Shown here: piece by piece, positions 1 through 7,139 of the stretch
Layout of the letters: each line of letters opens with the position of its first letter
Numbering within the stretch: position 1 is the first letter of the stretch
Source of the DNA: Noviherbaspirillum pedocola
GTDB lineage: Bacteria; Pseudomonadota; Gammaproteobacteria; Burkholderiales; Burkholderiaceae_D
Assembly (NCBI RefSeq): GCF_016632335.1
Contig: NZ_JAEPBG010000014.1
Location: 88,412 to 152,411 of the forward strand
Direction: 5' to 3'
Length of the DNA stretch: 64,000 bases
Made by a program: the position numbers and the translations under genes
Notes under the pieces: model-generated
Databases searched by the model: none
What the model was told of the DNA's origin: nothing
Seen by the model: only the letters and a program-made list of their open reading frames with translations

Positions 1-470
1 CGATGCAGGAAGTAACCGGGCATGTCGCGCCCGTTGATCGGCTCGATCAGCAGCGTGATGCCATGGCGGCCGAGTTCGCGCGCGGCATAGCGCAGGTTGT
101 CGACGAACACTTCGCGATGCCGCTCGCGCGATGCGCCATTCGGCACCAGCCCGGCCATCGCATGCAAGCGCTTGGTGCCGAGCGCCTGCGCATACTCGAG
201 CGCGCGCGCCACGCCGTCGCGGAATTCCGCCTCCCTGCCTGGCAACGAAGCCAGGCCGCGCTCGCCGCCGGCCCAATCGCCGGGCGGCATGTTGAACAGC
301 GCATTGATCAGCCGGTTTTCCTTCAGCCATTGCGCCACCTCCTGCGGCGCATGCTCGTAAGGGAATAAAAACTCGACCGCTTCGAAGCCTGCTCGTGCCG
401 CGGCTTCGAAGCGCTGCGGGAACGGGACTTCATTGAACATCATCGTCAGATTGGCTGCGAATTTCGGCAT
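1..470 (-). CDS. otnI: 2-oxo-tetronate/hydroxypyruvate isomerase family protein, partial
   Basis: Translation from the ATG at 470 gives [20 protein letters not shown] and stays open to the window edge (about 156 codons seen; the 3' end is missing). The N-terminus, a [14 protein letters not shown] segment and a [14 protein letters not shown] segment match the hydroxypyruvate isomerase (Hyi/OtnI) TIM-barrel family; the Glu of LIEPIN is a usual metal/catalytic ligand. In the otn pathway the enzyme interconverts 2-oxo- and 3-oxo-tetronates before phosphorylation. It lies 16 bp after otnC on the same strand as the last visible gene of the ltnD-otnK-otnC-otnI operon. The context favours OtnI over a generic hydroxypyruvate isomerase, but sequence alone cannot separate them. 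Confidence 0.85.
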   Translation of the reverse strand, partial: MPKFAANLTMMFNEVPFPQRFEAAARAGFEAVEFLFPYEHAPQEVAQWLKENRLINALFNMPPGDWAGGERGLASLPGREAEFRDGVARALEYAQALGTKRLHAMAGLVPNGASRERHREVFVDNLRYAARELGRHGITLLIEPINGRDMPGYFLH

Positions 471-486
471 GGCATGGTTTTCCTGT

Positions 487-1125
487 TCAAATGTCCAGAT
501 GGAAGGCCGCCTTGAGTTCCTCGATCTGCGCGGCGTTCAACGGACTGGTCGGCACATTGCGCAGCAACAGGAACAGCTTTGCGGTCTCTTCGAGTTCTTC
601 AGCGGCATACATGGCGGCGTCAAGGTCCTTGCCGGCCACCACCGGGCCATGGTTGGCAAGCAAAAGCGCATGATGCCGCTTCGCGATGTCGCGTATCGCC
701 TCCGCCAGCGCCGGGTCGCCGGGACGGTGATAGGGAACCAGTGGCAGCCGCCCGATCTTCATCACGTAGTAAGCGGTCAAGGGCGGCAGACAGTCGCAGG
801 CATCAAGGCCGGCCATGCAGGAGACCGCTGCCGCATGCGTCGAATGCAAATGGACGATCGCGCCGGCGCCGCCGCGCTCTTCATACATCGCGCGATGCAG
901 GAAGGCTTCCTTGGTCGGCGCGTCGCCCGATACCAGCCTGCCATTGGCATCGAGCCTGGAAAGCCGCGCCGGATCCAGCCGCCCCAGGCAGGCATTGGTG
1001 GGCGTGAGCAGCCAGCCATCGTCCAGGCGCACGCTGATGTTGCCGCTGCTGCCCGGTGCCAGGCCGCGCTGATACAGCACGCGGCCGCATTCGCAGATCT
1101 GCTCGCGCAGTGCCGATTCGTTCAT
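487..1125 (-). CDS. otnC: 3-oxo-tetronate 4-phosphate decarboxylase (class II aldolase family)
   Basis: A 212-aa class II aldolase/adducin-family protein. Visible motifs are [12 protein letters not shown] (phosphate binding), [10 protein letters not shown], and the zinc ligands in [15 protein letters not shown] with a further His in [12 protein letters not shown]. It is expected to decarboxylate 3-oxo-tetronate 4-phosphate to dihydroxyacetone phosphate. The start chosen at 1125 gives MNESALREQ and a 4-bp ATGA overlap with the stop of otnK, a sign of translational coupling; an in-frame ATG at 1140 is possible but would overlap otnK further. The neighbouring kinase and isomerase make the substrate assignment stronger than homology to fuculose or ribulose-phosphate aldolases would allow alone. 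Confidence 0.88.
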   Translation of the reverse strand: MNESALREQICECGRVLYQRGLAPGSSGNISVRLDDGWLLTPTNACLGRLDPARLSRLDANGRLVSGDAPTKEAFLHRAMYEERGGAGAIVHLHSTHAAAVSCMAGLDACDCLPPLTAYYVMKIGRLPLVPYHRPGDPALAEAIRDIAKRHHALLLANHGPVVAGKDLDAAMYAAEELEETAKLFLLLRNVPTSPLNAAQIEELKAAFHLDI

Positions 1126-2393
1126 GGCAACAGTCTCCATGCCTTGCTGAAGAAATCTTCGCTGCCGAAGTTGCCCGACTTCAGCGCCAGCGCCAGCGGC
1201 TGCTCGCCGCCCAGCGTCGTGGTCCATGGCACGCCGGGATCGATCTGCACACCGATGCGCAAGCCTGTCACGTCCAATGCGCTCACCACCGCTCCGGAGG
1301 TTTCGCCACCGGCGATGAGCATGCGCCGCACGCCCAGCTTTACCAGGCCGCGCGCGATCGCGGCCAGCGCTTCTTCAACCAGCGCGCCGGCACGGGCCGC
1401 GCCCAGCCTTTGCTGCACGGCCTTCACGTCTTCCGGTGCCGCGGTGGCGTAGACCAGCACCGGCCCTTCGTCCAGCAAGGGCGCCGCCCAATCGAGCGCA
1501 TCGTCGACGAGCCTGTCGCCTTCGGCAAGCCGCAGCGGGTCGATCGCGAAGGCCGGCTGGCCCGATGCAATGAAATGCGCAACCTGCGCATTGGTCGCGC
1601 TCGAGCAGCTTCCCGAGATGATGGCGCGCGCGCCGCGCGGCGCATCGAGCGCGCCGGCATGCGCTGTTGCCTGCAGCAGCCCCTTGTCGCGGAAGTTCTG
1701 CGGCAAGCCCAGAGCGATGCCGGAACCGGCGGTGACCAGCGGCATGTCATCGAGCGCCCGGCCGATGCGCATCAGGTCTTCATTGTCGATGGCATCGACG
1801 ATGGCGATCCCCGTGCCTTCGCGCTTCAGGGCCGCGATGCGCTCGCGGATCACCTCCGTCCCGCGCGACACCACGGCATGGTCGATCAATCCGACGCGAT
1901 TGCGCGCCTGCCGCTGCAGCACGCGCACCAGGTTGGCGTCCGTCATCGGCGTCAACGGATGATGGCGCATGCCGCTGTCGGACAGCAGCACATCGCCGAC
2001 GAAAAGATGGCCCTTGAAAATCGTGCGGCCGTTTTCGGGAAAGGCCGGGCAGGCGATGGTGAAGTCGGTGCCGAGCGCCTCCATCAGCGCCTCGGCTACC
2101 GGGCCGATGTTGCCGGCGTCGGTCGAATCAAAGGTGGAGCAGTACTTGAAATAGAACTGGCGGCAACCCGCATCCTGCAGATAACGCAGCGCCTGCAGCG
2201 ATGCCTCCACCGCTTCGGATGCGGGCACGGTGCGCGACTTCAATGCGATGACGACCGCATCCACATCCTCTTCCAGCGGCGCGCGCGGCACGCCTATCAT
2301 CTGGATGGTGCGCATGCCGGCCTTGACCAGCATGCCGGCGAGGTCAGTGGCGCCGGTGAAGTCATCAGCGATGCAACCCAGGAGCAAGGGCAT
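1122..2393 (-). CDS. otnK: 3-oxo-tetronate kinase (four-carbon acid sugar kinase family)
   Basis: A 423-aa member of the DUF1537 four-carbon acid sugar kinase family. It begins MPLLLGCIADDFTGATDLAG, with the family's ADDFTGA signature, and carries YFKYCSTFDSTDAGNIGP around residues 85-105. The C-terminal nucleotide-binding half has LIAGGETSGAVV and GVPWTTT near residues 345-390. It phosphorylates 3-oxo-tetronate at C4 using ATP. The start lies 1-2 bp after the ltnD stop and its own stop overlaps the otnC start, so the three genes are tightly coupled. Length is normal for the family and no defect is visible. Confidence 0.9.
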   Translation of the reverse strand: MPLLLGCIADDFTGATDLAGMLVKAGMRTIQMIGVPRAPLEEDVDAVVIALKSRTVPASEAVEASLQALRYLQDAGCRQFYFKYCSTFDSTDAGNIGPVAEALMEALGTDFTIACPAFPENGRTIFKGHLFVGDVLLSDSGMRHHPLTPMTDANLVRVLQRQARNRVGLIDHAVVSRGTEVIRERIAALKREGTGIAIVDAIDNEDLMRIGRALDDMPLVTAGSGIALGLPQNFRDKGLLQATAHAGALDAPRGARAIISGSCSSATNAQVAHFIASGQPAFAIDPLRLAEGDRLVDDALDWAAPLLDEGPVLVYATAAPEDVKAVQQRLGAARAGALVEEALAAIARGLVKLGVRRMLIAGGETSGAVVSALDVTGLRIGVQIDPGVPWTTTLGGEQPLALALKSGNFGSEDFFSKAWRLLP

Positions 2394-2394
2394 C

Positions 2395-3306
2395 TCACTC
2401 CCCCTCGTTGCGCGCGCCCGGCAGGCTGATGCCGGGGAATACCTTCACTACCGCGGAGTCGTCCTCGCCGCCATGGCCGGCGGCCGCGGCGCTCATGAAC
2501 ATCTGGTGCGCCGTTGCCGACAGCGGCAGCGGGAACACATTCTTCTTCGCATAGTCGAGCACGATGCCCAGATCCTTGACGAAGATGTTGACCGCGGACA
2601 GCGGCCGGTAATCCCCGTTGAGTATGTGCGGCACCCGGTTCTGGAACATCCATGAGCTGCCGGCGCTGTTGCTGATGACTTCATACAGCGCCTGCGGATC
2701 GCAGCCGGCCTTCAATCCCAGCGCCATCGCTTCGGCCGCGGCGGCGATATGCACGCCGGCCAGCAACTGGTTGATCATCTTTACCTTCGAACCCTGGCCC
2801 GGCTTGTCGCCGAGGCGATAGAGCTTCGACGAGATGGCATCGAACAGGGCGGCGCAGGCATCAAAGTCTTCGGCCGTGCCGGCGGCCATCACCGACATCT
2901 CGCCCGAAGCGGCCTTGGCCGCGCCGCCCGAGATCGGCGCATCGATGAAGCGCAGGCCCATGGCAGCGAGGCGCTCGCCCAGGCTTTCCGCGAACTCGGG
3001 TGACACGGTAGCGCAGCCGATGACGATGGAACCCGGCGCGAGCTGCGAAGCAGCGCCATGCTCGCCAAACAGCACCGCTTCGGTTTGCTGTGCATTGACC
3101 ACTACGGTCAATAGCGCATCCACCTTTTGTGCCAGCGCGGCCGGCGTATCGGCCACGTGCGCACCGGCTGCGGCGATTTGCTGCAAGGCCTCGGGTCTCA
3201 CGTCGCAGGCATGCACTTCGAAATTCGCGCGCAACAGTGATTGCGCGATCCCCATTCCCATTGCGCCCAGGCCGATCACGCCAACGCGCTTGATATCCTT
3301 GCTCAT
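2395..3306 (-). CDS. ltnD: L-threonate dehydrogenase (3-hydroxyisobutyrate dehydrogenase family)
   Basis: A 303-aa NAD-dependent beta-hydroxyacid dehydrogenase. The Rossmann motif GVIGLGAMGMGIA is at residues 9-21, the substrate segment DAPISGGAAKAASGEM near 120-135, and the catalytic-Lys region GSKVKMINQLLAG near 170. In this neighbourhood it should oxidise L-threonate to 2-oxo-tetronate, feeding OtnI, OtnK and OtnC. The start at 3306 (MSKDIKRVG) has AAGGAGT a suitable distance upstream and is preferred over the ATG at 3336, which lies inside the leader hairpin region. It is the first enzyme gene of the operon, downstream of a promoter and leader ORF described separately. Confidence 0.87.
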   Translation of the reverse strand: MSKDIKRVGVIGLGAMGMGIAQSLLRANFEVHACDVRPEALQQIAAAGAHVADTPAALAQKVDALLTVVVNAQQTEAVLFGEHGAASQLAPGSIVIGCATVSPEFAESLGERLAAMGLRFIDAPISGGAAKAASGEMSVMAAGTAEDFDACAALFDAISSKLYRLGDKPGQGSKVKMINQLLAGVHIAAAAEAMALGLKAGCDPQALYEVISNSAGSSWMFQNRVPHILNGDYRPLSAVNIFVKDLGIVLDYAKKNVFPLPLSATAHQMFMSAAAAGHGGEDDSAVVKVFPGISLPGARNEGE

Positions 3307-3339
3307 TCCGACTCCTTGCTGAGATTGGTGCGGCAAAGC

Positions 3340-3371
3340 GATGGGAAGGCGCCTCGCGGCGCTTTCCCATC
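3340..3371 (-). promoter_or_regulatory. Leader hairpin in front of ltnD
   Basis: A 14-bp stem with one mismatch around a 4-nt loop; read on the minus strand the arms are GATGGGAAAGCGCC and GGCGCCTTCCCATC. It lies between the leader ORF stop and the ltnD ribosome-binding site. No uridine run follows, so it is not a simple intrinsic terminator. It may be an mRNA-stability or attenuation element, or a segmental-expression hairpin. Function is inferred. Confidence 0.6.
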
Positions 3372-3399
3372 GACAGGGTGCGGCTCGGTTGCGTGCTGC

Positions 3400-3432
3400 T
3401 CAGGAAGGTGCGGGATGGATGGTTGCGTTCAT
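3400..3432 (-). CDS. Ten-residue leader ORF upstream of ltnD
   Basis: The minus strand holds ATG at 3432 behind an AAGGAGA Shine-Dalgarno with good spacing. It encodes MNATIHPAPS and stops at 3400, about 28 nt before the hairpin at 3340-3371. The peptide has no run of one amino acid that would suggest classical attenuation. It could be a regulatory leader peptide or the remnant of a deleted first gene whose ribosome-binding site survived. Translation is unproven. Confidence 0.4.
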   Translation of the reverse strand: MNATIHPAPS

Positions 3433-3508
3433 GGATGTCTCCTTGTGTTATCGGTTCTTTTGCGCCCGCGCGGCGGCTGGCGATGCGATATGAAACTTGT
3501 AACGATGC

Positions 3509-3537
3509 AGCATAGGAAGCCCGGCCGGCGCTGTCAA
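3509..3537 (-). promoter_or_regulatory. Sigma70-type promoter of the ltnD-otnKCI operon
   Basis: The minus strand carries TTGACA (3532-3537), a 17-bp spacer and TATGCT (3509-3514), upstream of the leader ORF and ltnD. The -35 is a perfect consensus and the spacing is optimal. No operator palindrome was seen over it. Confidence 0.7.
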
Positions 3538-3600
3538 TTCATTGTTCCGGTTTTCCCGTAATGCCAACCGGGTGTCGCGCATGCCGCTCTTAGCAGCGTG

Positions 3601-4764
3601 TTATGCGCCGTCAAGCATGCTCTGCCTTTCGCGCCAGGCCTGCTGCACGAAGGGATCGGTGACGCCATACAAGCCGTGGCCGCGGCGCATGATGATGTTC
3701 GCCGACATCAATTCATTCATGATCGGCTGTATCTCCTCGATTCTGACTTCGCGCCCGACGGCCCTGGTGTATTCAGCTGCCGCATCGGCGGAAAACAATC
3801 CCTTGGCCTCGCCGTCGGCAGCGGCAATGCGGCCAAAGATTGCCATGGCCACGCTGCCAAGCCCTTCGACCTTCGCCAGTTCCGTGTCAGCTGCGGTGGA
3901 GCGCAGGGTTGCCGCAATGATGGGCAGAACCTCGTCCGGATTGCTGCCCGGGGGAAGATGGAGCTGCAATTGCCGCAGCGCCCTGATCATTTCCTCGGGA
4001 CGATTGCCCAGGGTGCGGAAAGCCTCGGTGGCGACGGACTCCGAAGGAAGATTCTTCACGCCATCTTTGGCCAGGCGCTGCAGCAGATAGCGAATGTAGT
4101 CGACATCAAGCACCGGATACGCGATCGACGTGGCGCCGTTGAAGGCCTGCGTGCGCCGCGTCGTCAGCTCGCTGACCATGGCGCGGTGCGAGCCGGTGCC
4201 GATGAAGAGGAAATGCCCGGGCGTCTGCGGACGCGGATTGACCGCGTCGCGCGCAGCCTTCAGGGCCAGGAGCAGGTTGTTGCCTTCTTCGGTTGTGATT
4301 GCCTGCTGCACTTCATCAACGATGAGCACGACGTCGCGTCGGGCCTGATCGACCAGTTCCGTCATCGCTTGCGCCAGCGTGGCACCACCGCTTTGGCCCA
4401 GCTTGTCGAGCTTGAAGCCGAACTTGAAACCCATGACACCGATATCGGCGCCGCTGACCCGGGCAAGTCGCGCCAGCAGCGATGAGCCCGGGGTCTGCAA
4501 TTCTTCGAGCGCTTGCCGAACTGCATCGCGCACGAGCTGAGCCGGATTGGACTGGGTGTCGGACCACAAGTCGACATAGATCACCACCGCGCGCTCTGCC
4601 TCGAGCGCCGGAATCAGATCGTGGCGCAGGAAGGTGGTCTTGCCGGTGCGACGCTGTCCCGAGATGAACAGTCCCGAGCGCAGCCCTTCGTTCAGGAAAT
4701 CGGGACGAATCAGCTGCTGCGCCATCGAGGCGGCAAGCTCTGTCCTGGAGAAAATGGTGCTCAT
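3601..4764 (-). CDS. Orphan AAA/STAND-type ATPase
   Basis: A 387-aa protein with Walker A GQRRTGKTT (about residues 36-44) and Walker B VVLIVDEVQ (about 145-153), followed by a sensor-like FLFIGTGSHR. The C-terminal roughly 150 residues look like a winged-helix lid, ending in NIIMRRGHGLYGVTDPFVQQAW. The architecture resembles Orc1/Cdc6-like or archaeal-type prophage ATPases. No partner gene is adjacent: ltnD is separated by about 300 bp and the next gene by a terminator. An imperfect 14-bp inverted repeat lies just upstream of the start and may be its own operator. The substrate or role cannot be predicted. Confidence 0.75.
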   Translation of the reverse strand: MSTIFSRTELAASMAQQLIRPDFLNEGLRSGLFISGQRRTGKTTFLRHDLIPALEAERAVVIYVDLWSDTQSNPAQLVRDAVRQALEELQTPGSSLLARLARVSGADIGVMGFKFGFKLDKLGQSGGATLAQAMTELVDQARRDVVLIVDEVQQAITTEEGNNLLLALKAARDAVNPRPQTPGHFLFIGTGSHRAMVSELTTRRTQAFNGATSIAYPVLDVDYIRYLLQRLAKDGVKNLPSESVATEAFRTLGNRPEEMIRALRQLQLHLPPGSNPDEVLPIIAATLRSTAADTELAKVEGLGSVAMAIFGRIAAADGEAKGLFSADAAAEYTRAVGREVRIEEIQPIMNELMSANIIMRRGHGLYGVTDPFVQQAWRERQSMLDGA

Positions 4765-4777
4765 CGAGAATTAGTGG

Positions 4778-4817
4778 AAATTATGGAATGCGGATAATTA
4801 TATGCAATCCATAATTT
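4778..4817. promoter_or_regulatory. Inverted repeat upstream of the orphan ATPase
   Basis: AAATTATGGAATGC (4778-4791) and GCAATCCATAATTT (4804-4817) form a 14-bp inverted repeat with one mismatch around an AT-rich 12-bp centre. It starts 14 bp upstream of the ATPase start codon, so it could be an operator or promoter-overlapping hairpin. The binding protein is unknown. Confidence 0.5.
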
Positions 4818-4975
4818 TCAATAAAACTCTGGAGCCGTGGGCAGCCACGCTGCTTGCAAGAAAACGCACGCACCAGATTCAGAGAAGCCTTGGTAAGGAC
4901 CGCGCATCTCCGGGCTGTTCCACGTGCCACCCGCATGCGCCAGACATTCCTGGCCTACGCAACCGAAGCGCAAAC

Positions 4976-5018
4976 GAAAGGGCCGGATCCCGCATGAAGC
5001 GGAATCCGGCCCTTCTTT
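4976..5018 (-). terminator. Intrinsic terminator downstream of the Ala/Lys-rich protein gene
   Basis: A long GC-rich hairpin built on GGGCCGGAT and ATCCGGCCC arms with a short loop. On the minus strand it is followed by a T-rich stretch. It lies 65 bp after the stop of the gene at 5083-5403 and separates it from the ATPase promoter. Confidence 0.7.
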
Positions 5019-5082
5019 ACCTGCACCCCGGCGCCTGCATGGGCGCCGGCGGCTTCGGTCACGCTACGACATCGACGCGGGC

Positions 5083-5403
5083 TTATTTCTTGGCTGCGTC
5101 GGCTTCGGTCTTCTTCACATCCTTTTGCGCATCGGCGACTTTCTTTTCGGCCTTGGCATGCGCTTTCGCATGGGTCTTCTGCGCCTTTGCATCAGCCTTG
5201 GCATCGGTGGCCTTCTCTTCGGCCTTGGCCTTGCTGATCTTTTCCTGTGCCTTCGCGTCCGCCTTGTCTACCTTCGCGTCAGCGCGCGCTTCGGACTTGG
5301 CAGCAGCAGCGTCCGTCGTGGTGGTCGTGGTAGTGGCAGGAGCCTGGGCGAAAGCAGCGCCTGCGAACACGGTGGCGATCAGAGCGGCGAGCAGTTTGTT
5401 CAT
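5083..5403 (-). CDS. Exported Ala/Lys/Asp-rich low-complexity protein
   Basis: A 106-aa protein whose ATG at 5403 is preceded by GAGGAAG at good spacing. It starts with a clear signal peptide, MNKLLAALIATVFAGAAFAQ. The mature part is a poly-Thr segment followed by repeated A-K/A-D/E-A units (for example AKAEEKATDAKADAKAQK) likely to form one long charged helix. Histone-H1-like or cell-wall-associated lysine-rich proteins look similar, but the signal peptide points to the periplasm. No catalytic motif is present and the function is unknown. It is monocistronic, with its own terminator. Confidence 0.75.
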   Translation of the reverse strand: MNKLLAALIATVFAGAAFAQAPATTTTTTTDAAAAKSEARADAKVDKADAKAQEKISKAKAEEKATDAKADAKAQKTHAKAHAKAEKKVADAQKDVKKTEADAAKK

Positions 5404-5554
5404 GGTGTCTTCCTCTTCAGGTTTGCGGTTAAGCGTTTGCTTGGTTGAGCAGTTGATCTGCCCTCCCTTAACGATGCCCGCAGAAGCGCTGTTGACGCGG
5501 AAGATGTAAGGCTTCGTAACTTGTGTATCGGCACGGTGTGGTGGATACGTTGGC

Positions 5555-7099
5555 TCAGCTTGCACGCTCGAAATGCTCGCGCACGATCGCTTCGAGTGCC
5601 TCGAAGGAAACCGGCTTGGTCAGGTGACCGTTGAAGCCCGCAGCAAGTGCCTGTTGCTTGTCGGCCTCCTGGCCATAGCCTGACAGGGCGAGGATCAACG
5701 CATGCGCGGTCTCATCCATGTCGCGCATGGCCTTCACCACATCAAAGCCGGTCATGTCCGGCAGGGCGATGTCGAGGATCACGATATGCGGCAGGAAACG
5801 TCGCGCCGCGTCGATGCCGCTCCTGCCATCATGCGCCTTCCTCACTTCATTGCCCTGCACTTCGAGCAGGCAGGCCAGCATCTCGGCAGCGTCGACATTG
5901 TCGTCCACCAGCAGGATGCGATGCCGGGCATTGTCTTCGGCCTGCGGCGCTTCAACGAGCGGCTGCGATGCATGCGCCTCGCGCTTTGCTGGCAGGCGAA
6001 CTTCAAAGCTGCTGCCCGCGCCGGGTCCGGCGCTGTCGACCCGCACGCTGCCGCGATGCATCTCGACCAGCGTCTTGACCAGTGCCAGACCAATGCCCAG
6101 TCCATCGCGCGCACGCTCGGGCAGATGATTGGCCTGCCGGAACAGTTCAAACACCGAGTTCGTGTCCTGCGCGGACATACCGATGCCATTGTCCTGCACG
6201 CGGATCACCACGTCCGCGCCATCGCGCCATGCGGACAGGGCCAACTGGCCTTTTTGCGGCGTGAACTTCGCCGCATTGGTCAGCAGATTGCTGATGATCT
6301 GCGCCAGCCGCACCGAATCACCGGCGAGCTTCACATCGCCTTCCGGCAAGACCACTTGCAGCGCATGCTGATAGCGGTCGATCAGGGTGCGCGCGGACTC
6401 GACCGCCGCATGCACCACTTCCTTGAGGCTCACCTCTTCCTGGCGCAAATTGATCTTGCCTTGCGAGATGCGCGCCACATCGAGCAGATCATCGATGAGC
6501 CGCACCATGTGATCGGTCTGGCGCAGGATGGTGTTGCGCGCGGTTTCCTGAATGCGCGACGCATTCGGCTCCATGAAGGCGAGCAGCTCGACGGCGTTGC
6601 GGATCGGCCCGAGCGGATTGCGCAGCTCATGCGCCAGCATCGCCAGGAATTCATTCTTGCGCTGATCCGTCGCGCGCATCTCGCGTTCGGCGCGGCCCAG
6701 GCGCAGCAGCGCCCGCACATTGGCCACCAGTTCCTCGGGCTCGATCGGCTCGAACAGATAGTTGTCGGCGCCGCCTTCGAGCGCACGAACCTTGTCGCCC
6801 ATGCCGATATAGGAAGCCGAGGTTTGCAGCACGAGGATGTGGCGCGTGTCGGGATTGGCCTTGAGCATGCGGCAGACTTCGAATCCGTTGATGTCCGGCA
6901 GCTTCACGTCCAGCAGCACCAGCATCGGACGCTGCGCGGCAGCCATGTCGAGCGCATCGCTGCCGTTGGCCGCCTCGATGACGCGAAAGCCGGCGCGGGT
7001 CAGGATACGGGTCTTCGCGTACCTTGCCGCTTCGGTGTCGTCCACGTTCAAAATCAGGTCGCTATCGGATTCGGATGTCATCTTGGTTTGTCCAGGCAA
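5555..7099 (-). CDS. Hybrid histidine kinase, REC-HisKA-HATPase-REC
   Basis: A 514-aa soluble protein. The N-terminal receiver covers about residues 14-135 with phospho-acceptor Asp64 in LLDVKLPD; the usual Lys before Pro is replaced (YLFEPIEP), as in some phytochrome-associated receivers. HisKA has His157 in AMLAHELRNPLG. The HATPase domain shows NLLTNAAKF, DNGIGM and GLGIGLALVK. A C-terminal receiver has ILDIALPDMTGF. There is no membrane segment. It is the last gene of the stressosome operon, 40 bp after the preceding kinase, and probably relays stressosome output. The start is either TTG at 7099, with AAGGTGAAGG upstream, or ATG at 7081. Confidence 0.88.
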   Translation of the reverse strand: MPGQTKMTSESDSDLILNVDDTEAARYAKTRILTRAGFRVIEAANGSDALDMAAAQRPMLVLLDVKLPDINGFEVCRMLKANPDTRHILVLQTSASYIGMGDKVRALEGGADNYLFEPIEPEELVANVRALLRLGRAEREMRATDQRKNEFLAMLAHELRNPLGPIRNAVELLAFMEPNASRIQETARNTILRQTDHMVRLIDDLLDVARISQGKINLRQEEVSLKEVVHAAVESARTLIDRYQHALQVVLPEGDVKLAGDSVRLAQIISNLLTNAAKFTPQKGQLALSAWRDGADVVIRVQDNGIGMSAQDTNSVFELFRQANHLPERARDGLGIGLALVKTLVEMHRGSVRVDSAGPGAGSSFEVRLPAKREAHASQPLVEAPQAEDNARHRILLVDDNVDAAEMLACLLEVQGNEVRKAHDGRSGIDAARRFLPHIVILDIALPDMTGFDVVKAMRDMDETAHALILALSGYGQEADKQQALAAGFNGHLTKPVSFEALEAIVREHFERAS

Positions 7100-7139
7100 G
7101 CCGCTGCCTTCACCTTAGCGCATGCCCTGTCTCAGGCGA

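Noticed and set aside
433..2429. Long open frames on the plus strand over the otn operon
   Set aside because: They lie opposite otnC and otnK, whose motifs are clear. The frames are Arg/His/Gln-rich, as expected from antisense of GC-rich genes.
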